Below, piece after piece: positions 47,897 through 60,132 of a stretch of DNA of 64,000 nt; position 1 is the first letter of the stretch; each line of letters starts with the position of its first letter. The DNA is from Morella rubra (lineage: Eukaryota > Streptophyta > Magnoliopsida > Fagales > Myricaceae), in the NCBI GenBank assembly GCA_003952965.2, contig RXIC02000227.1:154493-218492 (forward strand), read 5' to 3'. The notes below the pieces were generated by a model that did no database searches, was not told the DNA's origin, and saw only the letters and a list, made by a program, of their open reading frames with translations. The translations under genes and the position numbers were made by a program.

Positions 47897-50309
47897 CATG
47901 AGCGCGAGAGAGAGCGGGTTCGGTGGGACGAACCGGTTCGTTTCCGCCTCGCAAGTTTAAAGACACGCACGTGTGGGTGATGACCTGGCATTCCACAATT
48001 GTACTTTCTTTGTCTCCAAAGCTGCTGGCCCTTCATGTTGGCCCCACTCTTCAAGCAGGAAAGTGCTTTTCCGCAAGGCATGCGACGTTTGCTCAAGGGA
48101 ACATTTGACTTGTGCTTCTAGTTTAAGGAAACAAATCGCTAACTTTAATGTCAACGCTCCGGTCCTTAACTTACCTTTTTCTCTTTTTCTTTTTAGAGGA
48201 TATCCACTTTATACCTTAAATTATTAAATTTAACATATAATATTTCAAATTATTAACAAATTTACTTTTTATTCGGATTAAAATTTCGCAGTTAAGATTG
48301 TGTCATAAAAATATTTTCAAAGTAGAATATTTTAATAACTTTATATGTTTGAGAGGATAATGAAATATAATTATTACATTTATTTGGTGAATTCACGTAT
48401 TTTAAAGATAATTTTCTAATACGGTTGATAATTAGAGCTAATATTTAAATATATCTTCCTGAAGAGCTTGAAAATAATTTTATGAAAAAAAATACTTTGC
48501 AACAATCCTGCCCTTGAGAGTATAGTTGAACTTGAACTCACGACGCCTGTCATTTCCAGCCTTTTCTTCTGTGCAAAGTAGTCTAATTCTCTTTGAGATT
48601 ATAAATAGAATCTAAATCACACATTACCAAAAAAGGCCAAATATCAAATATTTTTTTAATACCAGTTTTAAGACATCAGCACAGAAAAATTTAATAAAAT
48701 TTTCACAAATATATTTTACAGTTAAAATTTATTTTATTTTATTTTTCTAAGGGCACGTTTGGCAAATGGAAATTTTGAATTTTATTTTAGAAAATTTTAG
48801 TGTTGTTGTGAAAACTTTAAGTAGATTAAAGTTTTATTAGAGTCTATGAAAAAAAATGAAAATTTTGATGTATGCTTGGTAAGTGTTGAAAAATTTTGGA
48901 GTTTTTCAAAATGAAGACCCCAGCCTTGGATTGTGAAAAAAATAGGGAGAATGAAAATTTGATGGAGTATTTTAATATTTCGAAAGTGAACAATTGAGGA
49001 GAGAGAATATTGATGTAGTTTTTAATATTGAGAAAATGAAAAAGTTAGCTCAACATGTCGAATTTTTTTAAGAATTTTCTTGTAATTTTTTTTTCTGCAA
49101 TTTATGTTTGGTAGTGAAGATTTTCATATGCCGAACATACTCTACATGAAAATCAACCTAAACTTCATGAAAAATCGGTAACGTTAGTTTAATTGATTTT
49201 TATATTCTTTTATGAGTGAAGTTTCCACGGAAGAAAAGATTTCACGAGGCATCCACAAATTTGTTTCTTTCCTCCAGAAAAGGACCTGAAATTGCTTAAA
49301 AAAAAAAAAAAAAAGAAGAAGAAGAAAGATAGGCATTAAGATTGATCCTAGAAAAAATAGGCATTAAGATGGAACCCACTACTGACATGCCTTCAATCTT
49401 TTGTTTTTTTTATTTTATATCTATGTTTTTGGTCGGATTATATGAGATGCTATACCTCAAATCCAAGGTGTGACTTTTCTCAAATGTTTAGACACGTACG
49501 ATGCCGTTTTAATTCTACCCGAAAAAAATTCATCCCGATATTATTATTTGTTGGGTCAACTTTTAGCGATGAGGCAAGGAAATATTCTGATGAGCATATC
49601 CTTTTCTTTTATTTCCATTTTTTATATCAATATGGAATCAAGAAATCATTATTAGGGGTATTTTTTATTCTATTTAATGATTTTTTGCAAAAGAATTTAT
49701 GTTTTATTCATTTTAGCTTATGTTTGGATGTCAAGATTTTTTTTAAAAAAAAATTTCACAACTACCTTTTTTACCAACTCCAATATTTTTTTACAAAACT
49801 CCAACAAATTTTGACAAATGCAATAATTTTTTATAAACTTTAAATACATTTTTATAAATTCCAACAACAACAAAATTTCATTATAAAACTTTTTTTTTTT
49901 TACCCATCCAAACTCAGCCAGTCCTCTAAAATTTTTTTCATGTAATTGGCCTGTAATAATTACTTCTTATTTTTAAGAAAAAAAAAGGGAAAAAAATGCT
50001 GAATAGTAGGCAATCAAATGGATTAGGAAAAGACTCGCGATACTAGTCTTTATCTTGTGCGTTTAACAAGGAAAATCCTTGATTTCACCCACTTTTGGAC
50101 AAACACAATGGAGCTGAGCAAGGGAACTTCATGGAGAGCTGGATCCAGGCCCAAAAATAGTAAGTTCCACACGTGGCCACGAACACGTAGGTGCGCAGGC
50201 TCAAAACTTAAGCCCAACAGATCAAGGATTCTTCATCCCCTCCCCAGGGCCAAAACCCAAACTAAGCCGTTGAATAAGGTGTTAAGGCCCAGCGTGCATA
50301 TAACATAAA

Positions 50310-50694
50310 GGGGAAAATACATTTTTCACCCACAAACTACCATATGTTTTGCACTTTGCACCATAAACTACCAGTTTTGATACATTGTACCCTCTAACTA
50401 CCAATTTTTACCACTTTGCACCCTTTATCAAATTTTCAAATTAAAATGACGATAATGCCCTTAAAGATATTGTTGTCAATTCATTAATTTCTCAAGGTAT
50501 TATTGTCAAATGGAGGTGCAAAGTGTTTAATATTAATAGTTGGGAGGGCTGTAATTGTGTCAAAAGTGGTTGATAGTTTAGGGTGCAAAATGTATCAACT
50601 TGGTAGTTTTAAGGGTGCAATGTCTTAAAAATAGTAGTTTAGAGGTACAATGTGTCACTATCCCGATAGTTTGTAGGTAAAAGTGTATTTTCCC
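50310..50694. mobile_element. MITE with 9-bp target-site duplication, right copy
   Basis: Same element as 31,027-31,394, flanked by TAACATAAA on both sides (50,301-50,309 and 50,695-50,703). It is 385 bp against 368 bp on the left, with many small insertions inside. Confidence 0.7.
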
Positions 50695-53087
50695 TAACAT
50701 AAAATTATATCTATTGTAGTAGATCTTTAAGACAACCTTCTGATACTATGCTCTTGGTCCAATTACACGACGGAAAGACGTAAACACAATATATATTAAA
50801 TGTGGTAGGATAATATTCAATAATTAATATAAATAATATTAAATGCTGTAAGTCTCACACACTATTTTTATCTCTGTGAATTTTACCATCTAATTTGGAG
50901 ACCAAATTAGAGATGACTTTAATAGCAATTCTCGTATATATACGAACTTAAAAAATTTAAAATAAAAACATCTGCATGGATAGTTTGTACGGTCAAATCA
51001 CAACTAAAAGTCAGTTTTTTCTCCTCTTTCTTCTTCTTCTTTCTTCTTTTTCTTTATTTTGCAGGTGGGATGCGAAATGAAGAAAGTGCAGAGGAGCCAA
51101 AGCTCTTTTTAGTTTACTAATTAATCCCGCTCGTTTTTTGGTATATTAGGTAAGGTCTACAGACTACAGCAATGCCGGACGATGGGAACGGTCGACGTAT
51201 TGTATCGGAAAGCAAACTGGGTAAGATCTTGGACGGTGCTTTTCTGCTTGTCTCTTGCTAGCCGGTGGGAAAGCAAATTGACCATGGAAGTGGAAAGTTA
51301 GATGCAGCTGAATTTTCCCTTCGTTATTGGAGTTCGCGTTCAATGGGGATTTTTCATGTTAAAGAACTCGCACGCGTCCGGATATATAGATGAGGGCTTT
51401 GTTACCAAAATTTTGGATAGAAATATTCTCAAAACTTTTGAAAAAAAAAAAAAAAAAAAAAAAATTTTTTTAAGTTGGAAGTTATTAGGTTTGTTGAAAA
51501 GTTCGTAGAAGTTATATATATGTAAAATGTTTTGAGGTTTATAAAAAATGTTTATGAAATGTGTTTAGTGTGGTGGAAATTTTGAATCCCAAAAAAATTG
51601 GGCAAACAAACGCCTCTAATGTCTAAACGGAACAACTTTTATTAGAAAAAAAAAAAATAGAAACCCTTAAACAAGGGATATTGTTCATCTAACAGATGAT
51701 TATTTGTCTTCAATAGGATTTGATGGTTTCAAGTAGCAAAACGTGGTTCAGAATTGTTAAATCACCCCTCGTTCTAAAATTTTTAAATTGACAAAGAAGA
51801 GAACAATTTTAATTATATTATCATAATATGCATGTAACTCTCACAATTTTGATTCGGGGTTTGAGGTTAGAATGCATTTGACTGAGATTGACAGATATAT
51901 AATTTTGCATCTGATCTAATATAAGACAATAGTTGAAAATTAAGATCATTAGCCATTTTTTAATTAAATGACAAACATGCTCCAGAAAAGTAAAAAAAAA
52001 TCTTTGTGCTCATAAAATTGGATCAGTAATGCTTTTAAAAAGTGGTGTATATTCTCTATACTGATTCCTGAATAACAAGTGGAGCAGGTAGATTCTCAAA
52101 GACTAGGGCCTTGTTTAGATGGACAAAGAAAAGTTTATTAGAGGTAGAGTAGATTCTATGAGTTTGTGAAAACGTTGTTAGAATCAGTACAAAACAGTAT
52201 TTGTTAGTTTATGTAAAAAGTACTTAAAAAGTCAAATTTAGTTTCAAACTACTAAGTAACTCAAACAGTCCTAATTATCGAACATTAATATGAGTTATAA
52301 AACTATCAAATTTCATCACTTTGCACTCTTAAGAAAGATCCAACTGTTAAAATTCTGTGCCAGTGTTAACCATCAGATCTTATTTCATAGTACAAATTGA
52401 TTAATTTTGAAAGTTTGATGGTCCAACGTTTCAAATGTGGTAGTTGTGACCTCTATTTGAGATTGTTTTGGTAGTTTGAAGGTGTAAAATGATTTTTTAT
52501 AATAAATTTTTTAAAATATACCTGTGAAAATATTTTTGTGCCACCCAAACACGAACTAACAAACAATTTGAGAATTCAGAGACGTTAAGGAAAATAAGGT
52601 GGGCACTGGGCTCTGTCATTTGGCAAACCTGTTGCACCCGAAGCAACATCTTGTCAAGCAGTTTCATATGAAAGATCTTGGGCGACTTCACGTGGCTCTG
52701 TCTGACCTCCGAGACTTGCAACTAAAGTTCCAAATGCTCATCTGCACCTCACATTTTGCACGAGGTAAAGGCACACACGTCGTCACGTTGGCTGCCACTT
52801 GGTTTGTTTAATTTACAAATAGATGGACCAGAAGAAACGATTAGTAATATATTCAAGTGCTTTTTACTAATTGCTTTTCCCTGCTTGAAAATGTGTATTT
52901 AGCTATAAGAATAATCGGGCAGTATGTGCAGCATTTTGGGTCAAACTCTAGTTAGAGAATTTTCTCAGAAAGTGGTTGACTAACAACCAGTCGAGTCCAG
53001 AACTCTCATAACAAGAATTCAACATGATGAGGAGGAAGCTCATGTCCAACTCAACCTAACTGTACAAGGACTACTGACTACTAAGTG

Positions 53088-53097
53088 CTATAATAAA
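53088..53097 (+). promoter_or_regulatory. Putative TATA box of laccase R1
   Basis: CTATAATAAA-type sequence about 85 bp upstream of the R1 start, mirror of the L4 box. Confidence 0.4.
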
Positions 53098-53177
53098 CTC
53101 AAACCATATATGTACGTAGCTGGCTTTCAAATACACTACAGTAACCCAACAGGGGAGCCGGCTTGAGAACTGAGAAC

Positions 53178-56100
53178 ATGATGTCTGCGCCTTCAGGGTT
53201 TCTGGGGCTTCTGCTTCTGATCTTGGGGATGTTCCTTGGTTGGGTTAACGGCGAAGTCCATTACTATGACTTCGTTGTAAGAAGCCAGTCACCCCCTCTC
53301 GTTCTCACTCGTTCACCCTCTTGTTTTCGCTTTGATGAAGAATCTCATCATTACATTGTTTATCGGTGGTTTTGTCAATTGCACACAGCTCGAAAGAGAC
53401 CAACTTTACCCAATGGTTGTGCTTAACAGACAGGTCATGTTGGTGGTTGTCAATGTATAGTCTCCACAGGCCCTGTGATTCGTGCACATAAAGGGTGATA
53501 CCGTTTCTGTAAAACTGTTACAGAACCACAAGGGGAATACTACTGTTTTTTACTATTCACTGTAACCTCTTCTTCTCATCTTCTCCCCCCAAGCTCAAAC
53601 ACGTACTAAGCAACAGACATTCCCTAACCTTCATATTGACCACATACCTATCTAAGCTTCTAATCATACATTATCACATTTTTTACACAAGCAGAGATGT
53701 TATATGCTTTCATCTTCGTGCTTATGTTTTGTAAGGCGCGACCATCTATACTCATATTTTTCTTGATAGAAATCATTCTCTTGTCATCCCTAGACATCAA
53801 CACCTAACTTTATTTATCCATCTAACCTATAAACTCCTATCATCCAGACTAACCAAAAATAACAGAAAACTTTCTCGTTCTTTAACCATCAATAGTACTT
53901 CAACACAGTTAGTTGTGAATGGCAATGGTATGCTGTCTTTTCCAACTGGATGTACTGGTGCGACGTAAGTGCACAGTGTTTAATCCGTAGGAAAATAATA
54001 CAATAAGCCGGAAAACAAATTAATACCAAGGAAATCCCAGAAAAACGAGTCGAAAAGAGGAAGGGAGATTCAGCGCAGTTTCCTACACTGGAAGTGTGAA
54101 GGGGAATGTTCCACGTACTATATCTACAATCTCCCCATATAACTGAAGGACTTGCGCATCATACGCAGGACCACTGTGCCCTATCCGCTGGCCCAACAAT
54201 CAAAGACTCATCAGAGAAGTCCTTCGACATTCGAACTACCTACCGTAGGTGCGTATAAACCTTCAAAATCCTCTTGTCTGCTACTTTCTTTCCTGGTCTC
54301 CGCTTATTTTACCTTTAACACTCCCATTGCTCGCCAACAGCCCTTGCGTTACGATAACTAAATTCTCTATCTATCCGCATAACTACCACGCATCCATTCA
54401 GGATTGTGGGCCTGGATGATGGATCATAATAATATACAGGCACCCCAATCCAATAATTAACAGATTACAATACAAAACATCAAGGAAAAAAGATTCATAC
54501 CTGACGTATGAAATAAAAATAAGAAAAGAATTATAGAAAAGATGGTAATCTTAAAAGAAATGGTGTTTTATACGTACAGGCATGGAGTGCATCAACCAAG
54601 AAACCCATGGTCGGATGGTCCAGAGTACATCACACAGTGTCCAATAGAAGCAGGAGCGAACTTTACTTATGAAATTATATTTTCGGATGAGGAAGGGACA
54701 CTTTGGTGGCATGCCCATAGCGATTGGACACGAGCTGGTGTGCATGGCGCTATTGTCGTTTTGCCATTGAACGAGACTGGTTTCCCATTTCCCCAACCAG
54801 ATGGAGAAGTAATTGTTGTACTCGGTATGTGAAGTATCTTTTTACTGTTACTAGAATTTATCAAACTTACCCTGTCGTTTTACCTATAGTAAATTAAGAT
54901 GCGTCCATCTGAGGCTTTCCACCAAATCTTTGAGCTGGTTTAGAAACTTCCATACAATTTAACTCGAAATATTCTGACGATTACCAAATAGAAATAGCTA
55001 GAAAAGTGAATCAGGACGTTGCGCCTACCGATATCAATATGCAGAAGGCTAGTGTCAGATGTAGTCCCATTTGTATTATTAACGCCTGTAAATTGATTCT
55101 TCTCTTGTACTTGCAGGATCTTGGTATAAGGGCGACGTGAACGAGGAAGTTGCTGAGGATCTCGAATCTGGTGCTGATACTCCTCGCTCAGATTGTTATG
55201 TTATCAATGGCCAACCGGGTGACTTCCTCCCTTGCTCTAGCGGTACGTGGAGACACACACACACACAAATACACAAATGGTTATGATAAGGGAAAGACAT
55301 TTTCTTTCTGCGATTATTAAAATGCTAACAGAGGAACCAATGCGAACATCTTTCTTAACTTGTCACCATTTTAGACGTGGTGTTTCTCCCATTTTTAAGT
55401 CCTGAGACCCAACGTTTAAACTTTATAATCTTGTTCTATCAGTCCTTTTTTAACCTTTATCCATGAAATATGTTCTTACCTGCAATTACATTCATTCAGT
55501 AGAGGGGAAAAAGTAGAAAAAGTGAATAATAAAGGAAAATGATTGTTGAATATCTCTTCTGAATGCAGTCATTCTTGTGTTGTAGACAGTACGTATCGGT
55601 GGCAAGTAGATTATGGCAAGACGTATCTTCTTCGGTTAGTCAATGCAGCCATGAACGCCGAACTCTTTTTTGCAATTGCTCAACATAACCTCACTTTGGT
55701 AGGATTGGATGGATCATACGTTAAACCCGTGGTTTCCGATTCTCTCATGATAACCCCGGGACAAACAATGGACATTTTGGTCACAGCAAACCAGCCTCTT
55801 GGCCGCTATTACATGGCTACTAGACAATACGATAGTGTCAGGCCGGATGACACAGATTACGACCACACAAATGCCACAGCAATTCTTGAATACAGAGGCA
55901 ACTACACTCCCTCAGCAGCTCCTATTTTTCCCAGTAGCCTTCCGATCTACGATGATTTCAATTCTGCAGTAACCTTCACAAAGCGTCTTAGGAGCTTAGC
56001 GGACGACGATCATCCGGTAGATATCCCCAAAAACATCACTACCAGAATGTATATAGTAGTTGCTATGAACAGTATTGAATTCGACTACGAGGGAGAGACT

Positions 56101-57073
56101 CAAAATTCTCTTTCTTCAAGCTTAAACAATGTCAGTTGGATTAACCCTTCCACAGACGTATTACTTGCCTACTACAGGTACTCTTCTTTTCAACCCTCTT
56201 TCTTATGCCATCTCCTTATATTTGAGGTCCAATTTCAACCTAACCGCAGGGCAAATCATTCGTTGAAAATCCTGGTCTAGTGTGAATGTGTGATATTGTT
56301 AGTACACATCGGAAGTGAGTTCTCTAGTATTAATGGAATCCACTAAGCATCTTGACTCCAAATACTTGTAATACAGGAACATGAGTGGGGTTTACACCCC
56401 AGATTTTCCAGACTACCCACCAAATTTTTACAACTTTACGTCAGATGATGTGCCTGACTATACAGCTGAGACTGTCCAAGGAACCAGGTTGAAGGTGCTT
56501 AACTATAATGAAGAGGTGGAGATAGTGTTTCAAGGTACTACTGTGTTAGATGCGTCTGAGGATCATCCAATGCACCTACATGGGTATACGTTTTACGTTG
56601 TTGGCTCAGGTTTCGGGAACTTTGATAATGTGAGTGACCCAGAAACTTACAATTTGGTTGATCCACCAAAGATGAACACCGTCTCGCTACCTAAGAAAGG
56701 ATGGGTTGCCCTTAGATTCAGAGCAAGTAATCCCGGTATGTTTCTCTATCAACATTATTGAGTAACTGAGTTTAGTTTCTTTCACAAACAAGAAGCTTGA
56801 ATTTCGTTTTGTTTTTAGGATATATATAATTAACCATGAGTACTTGCTATAATTAGTTCCGGATAATCTCTTGCAGGAGTATGGCTATGGCACTGCCATT
56901 TGGATCGGCATCTAAGCTGGGGTATGAACACTGTCTTTATAGTGAGAGATGGTGGAACGCCAGAGACGAGCATCCGCGGACCCCCTCCTTACATGCCTCC
57001 TTGTACGAGTTCATCAAAAATTAGGCTCATGCCTCTTCCCAACTCGCGCGGCTCATCAGAATCAATTAATTAG
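53178..57073 (+). pseudogene. Laccase R1 (mirror of L4), exon 2 garbled
   Basis: Exon 1 (53178-53276), exons 3-7 (54580-54824, 55117-55242, 55586-56177, 56377-56735, 56877-57073) and their splice sites are intact and nearly identical to L4, with the usual [16 protein letters not shown] and [12 protein letters not shown] motifs. Exon 2 survives only as a recognisable but frame-broken stretch at about 53,389-53,562. Single-base insertions are scattered through it, and its donor has become CACTG/TAACC instead of CACTG/GTACC. Because the noise also covers the neighbouring introns with sharp limits, the break is more likely a sequence-quality fault than a true mutation. One amino-acid difference from L4 is seen in exon 7 (MPLPNS against MPSPNS). 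Confidence 0.8.
53277..54490. other. Insertion-noise patch in the right arm
   Basis: Aligned to the reverse complement of 27,560-28,502, this block keeps the same order of words but carries extra bases every few positions (for example CAGAACCACAAGGGGAA for CAGAACCAAGGAG). The arms are near-identical before 53,277 and after about 54,500. Confidence 0.85.
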
Positions 57074-58622
57074 ACACGACTAGTTAGGTTGGTATTACTT
57101 AAATAGAGCAGTCTATGCCTTATTTATAGCCTCATGCAGTTTGAATATAAAGACTTTAGTAATGTAACATATAAGTTTACAGCTTTATTATTGTTGCTAA
57201 TAGAGGCAACATATCTATAAGCCCCTCTTTCCCCGCGGCAGAGTCCGGATTTTTCCTTTGCGCGACCGACGCATATATAAAATTATATTATTATATCTCG
57301 TAGACATAATATATTATTAAAAATAGGCTTAATTAGTCCAAGTTATCCTCTTCCAGAGGGTGCAACTCTGGCAATTATTTTTTTTTTCTAAAAATTCCGG
57401 CCCTGCTTCGGAGCCAAGAAAAGAAATTTTTTTTTTTTTTAAAAATCTTATATTTTATTTCTTCTTCTTGGGTACGGCTCTTTTAATAAAAATTGGTATT
57501 TTGACTGTTCTAATTGAAAAAAACGGCCCGTTTAGTTTTTGGGGATCTAATGATTTGGGTTTGAAGGACAGGCTAGTCTTATGGGGTTTGTATTTGGGAA
57601 GTTGAATGGAAGATTAATATATTACTAATAATGTCCAATTTTGGAAGGAGAGGATCACTAGGGATCCATGGAGAATTAGGGGCGCCAGAATTACACCATT
57701 TATTTGGTAAAAGAGAGAAAGGGAAGGAAAGTGAGGACAGGGGGACCCAGATTCATCAACAGAGGACTGACCAAGATATTCCCACATAGGTTGTAGAAAA
57801 TTGAAGATTGGACTTACAGGCGGCAGACTTCACCTTCCCTTCCTCCAAAGTTCAAGCTACCAAGACAAGACCCCGGTTTTCTCGGGTTCGGATTCACTCC
57901 TAAGAGAGTAATTAAGATCCTAAAACGGCCTAATAAATTTCAAGTTCAGCCACAATATTAACGAGTTCTATGGATGGTCCAGGTCAAGTCATCCAACAAT
58001 AAATATGTTTCCAGCCACATGAGCCTCAGACATGGCGAGAGTTCTTAGAGTCTCATTTTGTAGACTCTTATAATCGAGGGCTTATAAATAAAGCTTCCAT
58101 TATAATCTAATTTTTACATTATACAAGAAGTGTGTTTCATAGGCTGAGCTTTTCTACTGTAAAAGTAAGTCTACAGATTTAACTACTTATATTTTGTGTG
58201 TTCTTTTTTTTCTGGTCTAAATTATTTTTTGGGAGCCATAATAAAGTGAATCTTGTTTTTTTTTGGTAGAAAGACTATCCCACTTGACCCGCTAACTCCT
58301 AGCAGTATGTCAGATTCCAGAAGTGCAGTGAGTTGTTTAATCCAAAGACATCTCGACAAAACAACCTGTACCCTGTAAGACCTTTTACTATTATAACAAG
58401 CATTCAACATAACGAGGAGGAAGTCCTGCTACACCTAACAATACGAGGTCTAGTCGGTATCATACGTACGTGATTAACGTCGTTTGAGCTATATAAATAA
58501 CTTCCTTAGAAAAAAAGCTCTAAGAATAACTTTCTTTCAAAGACAATACTGCACTAAGCTAGCAGTCACATTAGCAGGTGGATCAGCACCGCCCCTGCCA
58601 AACCAGGTCCCTGAGAATATAG
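57074..58622. other. Intergenic DNA between R1 stop and R2 start
   Basis: Mirror of 23,444-24,972. It holds the R1 3' flank and the R2 promoter, with no gene. About 57,370-57,620 differs from the left arm more than its surroundings, mostly in A/T runs. Confidence 0.5.
58491..58500 (+). promoter_or_regulatory. Putative TATA box of laccase R2
   Basis: ATATAAATAA, preceded by GAGCT, lies about 125 bp upstream of the R2 start codon; mirror of the L3 box. Confidence 0.5.
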
Positions 58623-60058
58623 ATGATGGGTAGGCCTTTATGGTTTCTTGGGCTTCTGCTTCTCCATGGGATATTGAATATCCTCGGCTTGGCTCAAGGC
58701 GAAGTCCATTATTATGACTTTGTTGTAAGCACTGTCTCTCCCTCTCCATTCTCCTGCTTTCTTAAATTGGTTACTGGATATATGTAAACTTGTTTCGTTC
58801 TAGCTAGTACCGGTGCTCTCGCATTTATGCGAAATTTTCCCCGTTAAAATCATTCAGCTGAAGGAGGCCAACTTTACAAGATTGTGTAGCAGCAAGAGCA
58901 TGCTGGTTGTGAACGAAAGTTTTCCCGGCCCCGTGATTCGTGTGACAAAAGGAGATACTGCGTACGTAAATGTCCATAACCAAGGAGACTATGGCGTTAC
59001 TATTCACTGGTAATGGACTCTCTCTCTCTTCTCTCTCGGCCCCTAAATAGGACACTCCCACGGCCTTCAAAACATGAAAATGGTTTAAAAGGTGGGACTG
59101 GAATGTCGTTACCAAATAAGACCCAAGAAAATAAGGAAAGGGAAATAACAACCCACCGGACCCACCTGGCAATCTTTGCACAATGGAATAACAAAATGAA
59201 GACCAAAGGAAAAAGAGACTTGCGGCCATAAGCAAACCCTCTAATTATATGTATTTACGATTTTCCTTTGTTTCCCCAACTGGAGAAGCACAAGGAACCA
59301 TATTTTTTTTTTTTTGTTATTCTTCTAAACTTCGGGGGAAAAAAAACCATTTACCCTCTTTATTAGACTTGATATCTTTCCATTTTTTGTTTGGAAAAAA
59401 ATAACAGTTAGCCCCATGTTTGTAAAACAAAATTAATTTCGTACTCGTTATTATCAAAACGGCGATTTGAGCTATAATAATTCTTTGAAAAGGCATATAA
59501 AATAAACCAAAATTTCTTTGAAGACAAAATACTAAAAATATTAAAAATATTCATCAAAAAATAAAAAAATAAATTTTTTTTTTTTTTATAAAAAAGTAAT
59601 ATTTTTTTAAATAAAACTATGGAAACGTTATTTCAATAATCTATTTATTTCGTAAATTTTTATTATTTTTTAAAAATTTTCTGTCTTAGATGTGATAGCG
59701 ATTTCAATTCATTATTATTTTGTATTGCTTTTTCCGTTTTGATTTTAACTTGCCTTAATTTCGGACGAAGGGTTTAAATATTGATGATTTTTAAAAGATA
59801 AAGAATTCAAATCGCCGTTTTGATAATGTAGATATGAAGTTGATTTTACCTATAGATATGGGGCTAATTATGACTTTCTCCTTTTTTATTTTTTTCTAGA
59901 ATTTCTCTGGCTTGATTTATTCCCCCTTCTTGACAATACTACTGCTGTTGTCACAAACCAACGAGGAGATCCTTATTACACAGAGGATGATCTCTTTTTC
60001 TTTTTCTTCGCTGTAATTTTGCTCTCACTTTCGCCTTCTTTTCTTTGTTTCTTCCTTG

Positions 60059-60132
<74 letters not shown>

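Larger units (their letters stand above)
47624..53177. other. Intergenic region, right copy, with mirrored MITE-like elements
   Basis: Mirror of 28,602-34,066; no gene seen. Besides the elements, it shows enlarged homopolymers (A run at 51,440-51,464) and a local duplication of ATAGGCATTAAGAT at about 49,329-49,376 that the left arm lacks. Confidence 0.55.
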
